In this document: one piece after another, positions 7,555 through 15,487 of the stretch
How positions within the stretch are numbered: the first letter of the stretch is position 1
How the letters are laid out: each line of letters starts with the position of its first letter
Origin: Myxococcota bacterium
GTDB lineage: Bacteria > Myxococcota > UBA727 > JAHDBA01
Direction: 5' to 3'
NCBI GenBank assembly: GCA_020630615.1
Contig: JAHDBA010000005.1
Location: 1 to 38,708 of the forward strand
DNA length: 38,708 nt
Position numbers and translations under genes: made by a program
Notes under the pieces: generated by a model
What the model was told of the DNA's origin: nothing
Seen by the model: the letters and a program-made list of their open reading frames with translations, nothing else
The model's database searches: none

Positions 7555-9801
7555 ATGACCCAAATTCAAAAGCCATTCACAACATTTATACAAACCACTA
7601 TCAAAAATGACTTTCAAATCGATGAGAACAACCTCTCAAAACTTATGGAGAAGGCAGTATCACTAGGGGGCGTTAACGATATCGACCGAGAGGCTGCTAA
7701 AATGTTCATTCTCAGAAACCGCCGAGACATAAGTGATGTTGTTGAAGACCGTCTAGATGCCTTTCTAAATATACAAGACGAGGTATTGCGCACACATGCT
7801 GCTGAAATTCTGAGCACAAGTCGAATCATCGACGAAACAACTTTTATCGATCTTCGACACATCTACGAGGCAGCAGTTCACGGTGACGATATCACGAATG
7901 TCGCCAAACTCGGTTTGGTCGATGCAAACATCTTCGAACAAGAGTTGAACTATACAACTCGCATCCTTTCAACGCTCAATACCGAGATTGCTATCAGCCT
8001 CGACAATGAAGTAATATTTAATGGTCAAAAGCTCAGTGAACTCGATATTCATTCTGCCATACAAGCATTGACTCAGTTTTCAACCATCATAGACAAAGAT
8101 CGATTTAACCCACTCGACCGTAGAGGTGTGGGGGAGCAAACCATTCAGAACCTATTTACCGCATTGAGCGAACTCGATGAACGTATTGCTTCAGCAACTG
8201 TATCTACGGAGATGAAAAAACTCTATCGAGCTGCGCAATCCTCCACAATGATCGCTATGGCAACAACCTTGGATAGTAGTAAAGATCTTAAAAAAGAAAT
8301 TTGTGACACTTTGGTTCAGCTTCTTGAGAATGAAAACGACCCATTGCAAAAAGAATGTATGGTGATCGAACTTTCTCGAAACCTAAATTCACTCTCTAGA
8401 AAAGCGAAGAGCTTCGTTAAAAAAGAGCTCACAAAAATTGCACCGACAAAGCCTCCGTATGAAGAGTGGTTTAAAGATGGTAATAACCAACTCAATGTTG
8501 CGATGACGATAGGCCCTGACCCTGAGGCGTTACCGGGAATCTTTTATCAGATGAACGAGTTTGGCTTTAAGCTCGAAAACCCAGACGACAAACGAAACCC
8601 ACCCGATCAAATTGTGTTTACGAAAAAGATTAAACGCTTGGGTGATACCGAGCCGATGGATTGTCGTATCACGGTACAAGTGAACCATCGAGATCGAATC
8701 TTTTCTGCCATGAATGATGAGGATACACATCTCGTGGTCTATTCTGGCCATTCTGGGTTTGGCCGTAATGTTAAAAAATCATTGAAGAACGCGCCCAAAA
8801 ATATAGGTGATAAAGTTGTGTTGCTTGGCTTATGTGCGGGTAAAGATAATATCCAAAACTTTAAGCGCCACTACCCAGGTACACAGCTCATGACGACATT
8901 CACTTCAAGCTTCTATCGTACACGCAATATCGATGATCAGAAAACAACAACGTGGTCTGAAGACTTTAATGCAATGCGCGTAATGCTTGATGCTGCTGCA
9001 AAACAATGGTCGTGGAAGCAAATAAACCAAAGTATGCGCAGAAAGGCAGCAACATCCTTTTGGCATATTATGGAAGATGGCGAAAATAACTACATATCCC
9101 CGATTCATACCCAAATACGTGCGAAAAATCTCGATCAAGACTTTGATGGTCAGGTTGATGAACTTGATAAGTACTTTAATACTGCAATGGTTATTCGTGA
9201 AGAAGATGACCAACTCGGCATGAAAGCTGTGGAGCACGATATCCCTCTTGAGAACCTTCATGGGGGACGCTTCTTTCAAGCGATCATGGGTTTGAACACA
9301 ATGACAGGCTATAATTCTTCGACAAGCGTTTATCGTCTCGGTGGTATTTTAGGGGATGGATACTTTACTCCGGGTAGTGATGAAGACCCTGCCTTTATCT
9401 TTACACCTTATCAAGATGGTGAAGGTGCAAAATACAAAGTGCAGATGAATAAGAATTATGCGCATCTAAGCGAAGACTCCATGCGTGCTCTGGCAGCCTT
9501 TGACTTCATGCAAAGTGTACAGTTTGAAAAAGGATTTACACCTTATCAAGCGCGCATGATGGGTCTCATCTTTGCAACTGCAAGTCTGAACTATGACAGT
9601 ACAATGACTTGGGTTGATTTTAATGTATGGAAAGACCTTCTAGAGTATGCGGGTTTACCGAGCGATATACTCTATGGAGATTTTCGTTCGGTTGTTGATG
9701 CGGACCACAGCAACTACACGGGATCTCTCGCAATGATTTCTAAAATCGAATCGAAACTGACTCAAGACCATAAAGACGCTTTAAACACTTTCGTAGCATA
9801 A
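7555..9801 (+). CDS. Large protein with caspase-fold-like His/Cys pair and EF-hand loop
   Basis: The ATG at 7555 follows GGAGGA (7545-7550). The 748-residue product has no signal peptide. Residues about 15-75 form a helical module similar to the N-termini of the proteins at 29100-31250 and 31263-33254. The middle region has a strand ending VVYSGHSG (His399) and, 28 residues on, a strand ending VVLLGLCAG (Cys427). This arrangement of two hydrophobic strands ending in GH-G and C-G is that of caspase-fold peptidases (C14, C25, CHAT). Residues 527-538 are a well-formed EF-hand loop (D527, D529, D531, G532, D535, D538). The protein is therefore a candidate calcium-linked cysteine peptidase or an adhesin-like relative. 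It is a single gene with strong flanking hairpins. The peptidase call is moderate: I see the dyad but cannot confirm the fold. Confidence 0.62.
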   Translation: MTQIQKPFTTFIQTTIKNDFQIDENNLSKLMEKAVSLGGVNDIDREAAKMFILRNRRDISDVVEDRLDAFLNIQDEVLRTHAAEILSTSRIIDETTFIDLRHIYEAAVHGDDITNVAKLGLVDANIFEQELNYTTRILSTLNTEIAISLDNEVIFNGQKLSELDIHSAIQALTQFSTIIDKDRFNPLDRRGVGEQTIQNLFTALSELDERIASATVSTEMKKLYRAAQSSTMIAMATTLDSSKDLKKEICDTLVQLLENENDPLQKECMVIELSRNLNSLSRKAKSFVKKELTKIAPTKPPYEEWFKDGNNQLNVAMTIGPDPEALPGIFYQMNEFGFKLENPDDKRNPPDQIVFTKKIKRLGDTEPMDCRITVQVNHRDRIFSAMNDEDTHLVVYSGHSGFGRNVKKSLKNAPKNIGDKVVLLGLCAGKDNIQNFKRHYPGTQLMTTFTSSFYRTRNIDDQKTTTWSEDFNAMRVMLDAAAKQWSWKQINQSMRRKAATSFWHIMEDGENNYISPIHTQIRAKNLDQDFDGQVDELDKYFNTAMVIREEDDQLGMKAVEHDIPLENLHGGRFFQAIMGLNTMTGYNSSTSVYRLGGILGDGYFTPGSDEDPAFIFTPYQDGEGAKYKVQMNKNYAHLSEDSMRALAAFDFMQSVQFEKGFTPYQARMMGLIFATASLNYDSTMTWVDFNVWKDLLEYAGLPSDILYGDFRSVVDADHSNYTGSLAMISKIESKLTQDHKDALNTFVA

Positions 9802-9827
9802 GTTCATTGTGCAGAGAGTGTTGGTCA

Positions 9828-9862
9828 AAAAAATACCCGCCTCAAGGAGCGGGTATTTTTTA
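9828..9862. terminator. Strong bidirectional terminator
   Basis: An 11-bp stem, AAAATACCCGC pairing with GCGGGTATTTT, closes on an 8-base loop with A-run and T-run on either side. It serves the caspase-like gene and the convergent aldehyde dehydrogenase gene. Confidence 0.88.
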
Positions 9863-9890
9863 AATCGATCTTTGAGCAAGAAGAGTCGCA

Positions 9891-11138
9891 CTAAGTTCGC
9901 TTCCAGATTGCTTTCGGATGCGTGAATAAATTAATAGCTTCACGACCACATTCAAAGCTCACACCACTATTTTTGATTCCACCAAAGGGTACTTCTGGGT
10001 GCGAGTAAAGAGCCTGGTTGATTGCAACCATACCTGTATTCATGGCGTCTGCGATATTGTCAGCCCGCTTCAAATCATTTGTAAAAACTGCTCCCCCAAG
10101 ACCGAAGTCTGTTTCATTTGCAATTGCAATTGCTTCACCATCCTTTGAAAAAGGAATGACGGTAATCACTGGACCAAAGAGCTCTTCTTGTCGCAGTGTT
10201 GGGCAATCACCCTTAACTTTTAACATCATCGGGGGGAAATTTCTGCCTTCGATAGCATCGACGCTTCCGTATAGAAGCTCGGCACCCTCTTTGAGACCTC
10301 GCTCAACTTGATCTTTTAATTTACGAGTTGCGTTTTCGTGGACCAATGGCCCAAGGTAGGTTTTATCATCGGTTGGGTCTGCGGGAATATACTGGGTGAG
10401 ATAGCCTTTCGTGGCTTCAACCCACTTATCCAATATTGATTCATGGACAAGAATCCGCTTTGATGAAATACAACTTTGACCTGCGTTCTCCATGCGTTTG
10501 CGAACAATTGTTTTTGCATTCCGGTCAATATCGATATCCTCACACACAATATAAGCATCGGAGCCACCAAGCTCGAGTGTGTAAGGAATTAAAGCTTCAC
10601 CACATAAAGCCGCAACCTTTCGACCAGTCTCTACGCTACCAGTAAATGCAAGACCATCATACTTCTGCATTAATATATCATTCTTAAGCTGATTGGGCTC
10701 GTCTTCAATACAGGTAAATGCGCCCGAGAGGTCAGTTTTTTGAAAACAATCCCTAAGAAGGGGCAATGCATCAAAGAAACATGGATCAGGACGAATCGTG
10801 ACGTGATTGCCTGCAAGATACGCCGGGATTGCGAAACGAATAACCTGCCACAATGGATAATTGAATGGCATGATTCCGATAACATTCCCTAGGGGTATAC
10901 GTTCAATTTCAACGTTATTTTTCCCGACAGCAATGGCAGTTTGCGCTTGGTGATCATCGATAAAGCTGGCGAATGATCGACACATCGAAATTGAGTTGAG
11001 GACTTCTCCCCTTGATTCACGAATGGGCTTTCCCATTCCTTTAGAAATCAACATTGCAAAAGCTTCACTCTCGTTTTCGAGCTCATTCGCAAAGTTTAAG
11101 ATTTTGTTTTGGCGAAGTTTAAAGTCTTGATTATTCAT
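9891..11138 (-). CDS. NAD(P)-dependent aldehyde dehydrogenase, succinate-semialdehyde type, short N-terminus
   Basis: A 415-residue aldehyde dehydrogenase that oxidises an aldehyde to the acid in the cytoplasm, most like succinate-semialdehyde dehydrogenases of the YneI/Sad type. Visible are PFNYPLWQ (oxyanion Asn93), the FTGSVETGRKV nucleotide loop, catalytic Glu189 in LELGGSD, catalytic Cys223 in NAGQSC and the EELFGPV region. Typical members have about 460 residues; here the first 45 or so, including the NPATGE-type start, are missing, and no extension is visible in any frame upstream. The usual Lys of the cofactor-binding K-x-x-P site appears as Arg116 (TIRPDP). Both catalytic residues are kept, so activity is plausible but cofactor preference may differ. 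The gene stands alone; no aminobutyrate genes are nearby. Confidence 0.9.
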   Translation of the reverse strand: MNNQDFKLRQNKILNFANELENESEAFAMLISKGMGKPIRESRGEVLNSISMCRSFASFIDDHQAQTAIAVGKNNVEIERIPLGNVIGIMPFNYPLWQVIRFAIPAYLAGNHVTIRPDPCFFDALPLLRDCFQKTDLSGAFTCIEDEPNQLKNDILMQKYDGLAFTGSVETGRKVAALCGEALIPYTLELGGSDAYIVCEDIDIDRNAKTIVRKRMENAGQSCISSKRILVHESILDKWVEATKGYLTQYIPADPTDDKTYLGPLVHENATRKLKDQVERGLKEGAELLYGSVDAIEGRNFPPMMLKVKGDCPTLRQEELFGPVITVIPFSKDGEAIAIANETDFGLGGAVFTNDLKRADNIADAMNTGMVAINQALYSHPEVPFGGIKNSGVSFECGREAINLFTHPKAIWKRT

Positions 11139-11183
11139 AGCTTTGGTTTGAGCATTTCAGAATCAAATGACAAGACGTATGCC

Positions 11184-11213
11184 ATGAAAAAAAGTGAGCA
11201 CGGCGCCCACTTA
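11184..11213 (-). terminator. Terminator of the 515-aa lipoprotein gene
   Basis: On the minus strand AGTGGGC pairs with GCTCACT (one mismatch) and is followed by seven T. It lies 27 bases after the stop at 11239. Confidence 0.7.
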
Positions 11214-11238
11214 TAAAAATTGATTTTTTTACGCGAAA

Positions 11239-12786
11239 TTAGAAGTCGCCAAAGTCTTCGATACAATCTTCATATAGACCCATTATGGAATCACATTCAC
11301 TTTCACTCTCGGATTGGATTTCAGCACATATCCCATTCGTTGCTATAACAACACTTTGAATACATTCGTGAATCGCAATATATTCATCAAGGCAAATAGA
11401 GTCTGGAACTTCAGTAAAAAGATCACACCCAAAATCACTACCGCTAAAGCTTCCACATTCATTTGTTACAGCATCAATCGCATCGCATCGATCTTGTAAA
11501 GAAATACAGACGATATCCGCAATCGAAATAACACCATCATTACAACTTATTTCATTGCAATCGCCAGCGACATCACCATCTTCTAAGACAACTGCATTTC
11601 CAAGATAACATTGCCCTGCCGACAGACTCTGCTCGTAGCAATAATCAAGTTCAACACAACCAACTCCTTCCTGGAAAACACCGAATTCTCCACAATCACA
11701 ACCCGAACGTAAGTTGGTGGTGCACCCTTCATTGGGTCCTGGCGTAATCGAATAGACTTCACCGCAAAGGTACCCAAGATCACAGCCACCACCAACTTCT
11801 GCGATCACTCCACCTGTCTCAGTACATAGGTCACCAAAACCAGTTCTAATAGACTGCTCAAAACAATATTCATGCTCAACACAACCTGCGCCTTCCTTAA
11901 AGTACTTAAATGGCCCACAATTACACCCAGTCGGAATTCCGGCGCATGTTCCGTCTCCAGGTGACGTGAGGTATGGCGCTCCACACAAAAATGCGACTTG
12001 GCATTCGGTACCGGTCATTGACTCCCACGAGCCGCCAGTTTGCAGGCAACTTGCTTCATCTCCAAGCTTTGGCTCGATTGTAAGCAGCGTCTCCTCCACA
12101 AGTCCTTCAAAGAGCCTTTCTGGATCAATATCGTTATTTCCGAAACATTCTTCCATAGCTTGCCCTGATTCTGTGCACCGGTCATCAACTTCTGCACATG
12201 TATTTGTTTCATCAATTACGCCATCTGCACACTGCATCGCACTAATGAATTCGTCTGCACAAGGTTCTAAAACATTATCAACTTCTTCACAGTTCATGAC
12301 TAGTAACGCGGCTTCTTCTTGTGAGGCGCCATCCTCTATTGCACACCCTGGACCAATATTATTAAAGGTTAGACATGCATTATAGAGCTCTGAGTTATTT
12401 GGGCTCAGTGTTGAAATATTCACACAGCCAACTTCATCTTCAAAAGAGTGATTTTCAGGGCAAATGCATCCCGCGCATTCTGCAGTATCGTTACATTCAT
12501 ATTCAACTTGAGAAATACCACCTGTTGATGCGCAGAGATATTCATCAGCTGTTACTTGAAAATCGCGATCTTCAGCTACACAGACGCCAGTCCCATTATT
12601 GGACAAAACTTCGCATCTTAATCCCGCTTCGCAACTCTGATTATTATCAGAGTCTGAATTCGAAGTGCATAACGAACCGAGGACTGCGCTGTTTTCACCG
12701 TTAACATTAATAGGTACGGTATAGGTGCATGCTGTACCAAAACCAATACAGGCCAGTAAAACTATAATTTGATAAAAGGGCTTCAT
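11239..12786 (-). CDS. Large cysteine-rich lipoprotein with internal repeats, ECF regulon member
   Basis: A 515-residue predicted lipoprotein: signal peptide, lipobox GTAC (Cys20), then Thr-Tyr-Thr-Val-Pro as in the lipoprotein at 1945-2577. Two repeats (about 247-310 and 321-384) share C-x-x-TGG, a central LCG, GC-x-CG-x-F, EG-x-GCV and a closing CxEQS; a partial third copy lies near 85-122. Two other blocks (about 166-214 and the last 90 residues) hold widely spaced Cys with C-x-DE and Y-x-x-CIE patterns like the 210-aa lipoprotein, so that small protein resembles one module of this one. AAGGAG precedes the ATG. The gene is monocistronic, with an ECF-type promoter at 12818-12846 and its own terminator. 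It is likely an extracytoplasmic, disulfide-rich surface protein; the ligand is unknown. Confidence 0.8.
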   Translation of the reverse strand: MKPFYQIIVLLACIGFGTACTYTVPINVNGENSAVLGSLCTSNSDSDNNQSCEAGLRCEVLSNNGTGVCVAEDRDFQVTADEYLCASTGGISQVEYECNDTAECAGCICPENHSFEDEVGCVNISTLSPNNSELYNACLTFNNIGPGCAIEDGASQEEAALLVMNCEEVDNVLEPCADEFISAMQCADGVIDETNTCAEVDDRCTESGQAMEECFGNNDIDPERLFEGLVEETLLTIEPKLGDEASCLQTGGSWESMTGTECQVAFLCGAPYLTSPGDGTCAGIPTGCNCGPFKYFKEGAGCVEHEYCFEQSIRTGFGDLCTETGGVIAEVGGGCDLGYLCGEVYSITPGPNEGCTTNLRSGCDCGEFGVFQEGVGCVELDYCYEQSLSAGQCYLGNAVVLEDGDVAGDCNEISCNDGVISIADIVCISLQDRCDAIDAVTNECGSFSGSDFGCDLFTEVPDSICLDEYIAIHECIQSVVIATNGICAEIQSESESECDSIMGLYEDCIEDFGDF

Positions 12787-12817
12787 TTTGTACTCCTTGA
12801 GTAGGTACTCGGTCTAA

Positions 12818-12846
12818 TAGTTCCAGCTCGTAGTGATTATGTGACA
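12818..12846 (-). promoter_or_regulatory. ECF-type promoter of the 515-aa lipoprotein gene
   Basis: Minus strand TGTCACA, 15 bases, GGAACTA, ending 31 bases before the ATG. It is the third copy of the element found at 2612-2640 and 4439-4467, here 8 kb from the sigma gene, with unrelated spacer sequence. Confidence 0.7.
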
Positions 12847-12909
12847 GTAGTGATAAATATTTTTGGAGAAAAGTTTAATTGGGAGTGTAACGCCCAAAGA
12901 CCATTAAAA

Positions 12910-12929
12910 GACCCACTCAGGAGTGGGTC
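12910..12929 (-). terminator. Hairpin, possible terminator on the minus strand
   Basis: GACCCACT pairs with AGTGGGTC around 4 bases. On the minus strand it is followed by TTTTAAT, so it may end transcripts from 13252-14172 or from the gap; the short T-run makes this uncertain. Confidence 0.4.
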
Positions 12930-13009
12930 AAAGTTCAGGAGAAAATTGAACTCAATGATATTAACGGTACTTTCTCAAAAAATGTTACATTACGCGTATC
13001 TTTAAAGTT

Positions 13010-13199
13010 TACTTTGTCGCTCATCGGTCATTCATCCGATACTCTCTCATGACGAAACTTTGGTTTTGAATCCATCTATAAATGTAAAGACTGGGAAAAG
13101 TGTTGTTTGCCCGAGTTGTGTTGTGTGTGTCTTTACACAAACCGAAGCTTCCACGAGGAAGAGGTTTAAGAGCGGCGTGAGATACCGCTCTTTTTTTTT
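13010..13199 (+). ncRNA. Candidate structured RNA ending in a strong terminator
   Basis: The 465-base stretch 12787-13251 contains no convincing gene. On the plus strand two adjacent hairpins end it: AAACC and CTTCC pairing with GGAAG and GGTTT (13139-13167, nested, ACGA loop), then AAGAGCGG pairing with CCGCTCTT (13168-13192) running into nine T (13191-13199). A smaller hairpin, ATCGG with CCGAT, lies near 13024-13041. No plus-strand open frame with a ribosome-binding site leads into this terminator, so it either ends a small RNA or is a relic. The 5' end and promoter cannot be placed; 13010 is a guess. It does not resemble tRNA, 6S, SRP or tmRNA in any way I can see. Confidence 0.35.
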
Positions 13200-13251
13200 G
13201 AAAAAAAACACACGCACGACGCCTATATTTCAAATGAAAGAACGAGTTCCT

Positions 13252-14172
13252 CTAGTTGATGCACATAATGTAGGGAGTGCACATTAAATCACCATTGCTA
13301 TCGCATGTACAGTAGCGGTTACAGCCCCAATCGCTATAGGTTACAATCTCATAATTTTGGTTAAAAACGCGGCCCGGTTGATAGTGGGTGCAAATGATCA
13401 ACATGTCTGGAACAGTCGTATCATCAATATCGGATGTGTATGCAAAATCGGGTTGCACGCCTTCACTTGTGCAAATTTTATAAGTTGTGATTTCACCAAA
13501 GGTGGATTCACTTGCGATTCCACCAGCTTCGATTGTGCTCTCACCCAATGTGCAGTCTTCTACAATAGTGTCTTCAAGTTCATGTCCACGACAATCAAAA
13601 ATGCATTCATCCCCTGAGCGGCCAACTTCGGTTCCGTCACCGCACATGAAACGATCTTTTTCACAATGCTCAGGCGTAAATCGATTGTAGGCATCTTCAG
13701 AATGGTCGGCGCAGTCATGCTCGCAATTCGGCCCTACGCCGTATACAAAGATTCCATCGGGACATTCAAACATATCTTCATTGCATGCGTTTACCATATG
13801 TTGTGAGCAATCAAATACACAGTCTTCACCCGAGCGCCCGATCCAGGTTCCATCCGGGCACATGTGGGCATCGCTTGGGCATACTTTTGGAATCTCAACT
13901 TCATTCTCGTCATCATCGTCACTGCAGTCAAAACTACAATCGTTACCAGTTCGACTCACCAGTGTCCCATCAGGACACTGGAAGACATCCATGCTGCATA
14001 GAGCATTTTCGATGTAGCACTCAGAAGAACAACCATCTCCATTCAGGGTGTTACCGTCATCGCATTCTTCTTGGATATCAATACTTGAGTTTCCGCAAAG
14101 CTCTTCATTGGGACAGTTCTTATCCGCACCAACAAGTGTTAAAAGGGATAACGTAAAAATGATCTTTTTCAT
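13252..14172 (-). CDS. Secreted cysteine-rich repeat protein (paralogue A)
   Basis: A 306-residue protein with a signal peptide ending near LVGA. First comes a Myxococcota-type cysteine-rich repeat (CGN...ECDDGNTLNGDGCSSEC, about 26-52), then four modules of the form C-x-x-D-x-x-x-CPDGT-x-x-x-RSG-x-DC-x-FDC (to about 195), and a conserved C-terminal domain ending SDWGCNRYCTC...LMCTPYIMCIN. CPDG...G.NCEF-type modules occur in secreted proteins of many bacteria and algae and are probably disulfide-bonded. No lipobox Cys is visible, so it is likely secreted or surface-bound. It is a tandem paralogue of 14306-15262; the C-terminal domains look roughly 60 percent identical. Each gene has its own upstream block. 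The function is unknown. Confidence 0.8.
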   Translation of the reverse strand: MKKIIFTLSLLTLVGADKNCPNEELCGNSSIDIQEECDDGNTLNGDGCSSECYIENALCSMDVFQCPDGTLVSRTGNDCSFDCSDDDDENEVEIPKVCPSDAHMCPDGTWIGRSGEDCVFDCSQHMVNACNEDMFECPDGIFVYGVGPNCEHDCADHSEDAYNRFTPEHCEKDRFMCGDGTEVGRSGDECIFDCRGHELEDTIVEDCTLGESTIEAGGIASESTFGEITTYKICTSEGVQPDFAYTSDIDDTTVPDMLIICTHYQPGRVFNQNYEIVTYSDWGCNRYCTCDSNGDLMCTPYIMCIN

Positions 14173-14216
14173 GTCGACTCCTGCTAAGGTCCCTAATCAC
14201 TAGACCTGGACTTCTT

Positions 14217-14233
14217 ATAATGCAATGCGTCAA
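14217..14233 (-). promoter_or_regulatory. Conserved upstream block of paralogue A
   Basis: Minus strand TTGACGCATTGCATTAT, 44 bases before the ATG. Over 15 bases it differs at one position from the block at the same distance before paralogue B (15308-15325), while the sequence between block and ATG has diverged. It is a candidate promoter or operator; TTGACG could be a -35 box. Confidence 0.5.
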
Positions 14234-14247
14234 GTTTGTTTTTAGAA

Positions 14248-14275
14248 TAAAAAAAACACACGCATCGTGCGTGTG
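14248..14275 (-). terminator. Terminator of paralogue B
   Basis: CACACGCA pairs with TGCGTGTG around a 3-base loop; on the minus strand it is followed by an uninterrupted T-run. It lies 31 bases after the stop at 14306. A related but broken sequence stands after paralogue A (13200-13220). Confidence 0.85.
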
Positions 14276-14305
14276 CTTCAATTCACTCTGCACTCTTCAT
14301 ATCGC

Positions 14306-15262
14306 TTAGTTAATACACATAATATATGGAGTACACATCAAATCACCTTCAACACTGCATGTGCAGTAACGATGACAGCCCCAGTCGCTAAAGCTAACTG
14401 GATCATAGTTTTGATTAAAGAGTTGTCCAGCTTCAGAATGATCACAAAATGCAGCAACATCAGGAACGCTGTTATCATCGATATCATCAACATATGCAAA
14501 GTCAGGTTGAACACCTTCATTGGTACAGACACTAAAGGTCGTAATCTCACCAAAGGTTGCTTCATTAGCAAAGCCACCAGCAGGAATTATACTTTCACCA
14601 AGGCCACAATCTTCGACACTGCTGTCCACTTCGATTTGATGGTTGGTACAATCAAACTCGCAGTTTGGTCCACTGCGCGGAACACCCGTGCCGTCAGGGC
14701 AAATTCCCAAATCAGCAGAACAAACAATAGGCATTGGTTCTTCACCTTCATCGTCGCTTTGATGCTCACTACAATCAAATACACATTGAGGGCCTGAACG
14801 TCCGATCCATGTACCATCAGGGCACATATGGGCATCGGTAGTACAAACCACAGGCATTACTTCTTCCTCTTCTTCTTCTTCTTCAACTTCTGGGCAAGTT
14901 ACTTCACAAAGCGGAGGAAAGCGCATTCCAACGCTACCATCGGGACACATCGGTGCGTCAGTTTGGCATGGAATTATAACCTCTCCTTCTTCGTCTTCAT
15001 CCATATGATCAGAACAATCAAACTCACAATCGGGCCCCGATCGACCCACAAGGGTACCATCCGGACAACTTGTAACATCCGTTGTACATGCAACAATTTC
15101 AAGAGTACATTCTGACGAACAACCATCACCATCTAAAGTGTTTCCATCATCACACTCTTCTTGGCTATTTAGTGTGTTGTTTCCACAGGTTTCCTCATCG
15201 GGACAGTTTCGATCTGCCCCAACGAGAGTTAAAAATACAACGCTAAAAACTAACTTTTTCAT
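14306..15262 (-). CDS. Secreted cysteine-rich repeat protein (paralogue B)
   Basis: A 318-residue paralogue of the downstream gene, with the same order: signal peptide ending near LVGA, one CDDGNTLDGDGCSSEC-type repeat, four CPDGT/S modules with RSGP-x-C-x-FDC, and the C-terminal domain ending CTPYIMCIN. One module is altered (RFPPLCEVTC). A spacer between modules 2 and 3 is a run of nine Glu with one Val before it, encoded by a GAA/GAG-rich tract at 14862-14887. AAGGAGC precedes the ATG. It is presumably exported and disulfide-bonded; partner and function are unknown. The two genes probably arose by tandem duplication. Confidence 0.8.
   Translation of the reverse strand: MKKLVFSVVFLTLVGADRNCPDEETCGNNTLNSQEECDDGNTLDGDGCSSECTLEIVACTTDVTSCPDGTLVGRSGPDCEFDCSDHMDEDEEGEVIIPCQTDAPMCPDGSVGMRFPPLCEVTCPEVEEEEEEEEVMPVVCTTDAHMCPDGTWIGRSGPQCVFDCSEHQSDDEGEEPMPIVCSADLGICPDGTGVPRSGPNCEFDCTNHQIEVDSSVEDCGLGESIIPAGGFANEATFGEITTFSVCTNEGVQPDFAYVDDIDDNSVPDVAAFCDHSEAGQLFNQNYDPVSFSDWGCHRYCTCSVEGDLMCTPYIMCIN
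14862..14887 (-). repeat. GAA/GAG trinucleotide tract coding poly-Glu
   Basis: A near-uninterrupted trinucleotide tract (TTC/CTC on the plus strand) inside paralogue B encodes the Glu run between two Cys modules. Such a tract can change length by slippage in steps of one residue without breaking the frame. Confidence 0.6.
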
Positions 15263-15307
15263 GTAAGCTCCTTAAAAAGACTTCTATGTGTTATGATTGA
15301 AAATTCC

Positions 15308-15325
15308 ATAACGCAATGCGTCTAA
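15308..15325 (-). promoter_or_regulatory. Conserved upstream block of paralogue B
   Basis: Minus strand TTAGACGCATTGCGTTAT, 45 bases before the ATG and matching the block before paralogue A. AAGGAGC lies just before the start codon. It is a candidate shared promoter or regulator site. Confidence 0.5.
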
Positions 15326-15487
15326 TCGTTATTTCTAATATAAAAAACTAAATGGAATGGTTAGTATAGTTTAAATCAACGTTCCAATACTTGAGCAAAA
15401 CTTAATCGCTTTGCATCCATATTTTGGGACAAAATGGTATTGCCATCTCGTGTACGAGTAAAAAGTCTGCGTGGACTAGGAGCCGCC

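Noticed and set aside
13021..13287. Small open frames of 70 and 75 codons on both strands in the 12787-13251 gap
   Set aside because: No ribosome-binding sites and sequences not protein-like; they overlap the hairpins and the oppositely transcribed gene.
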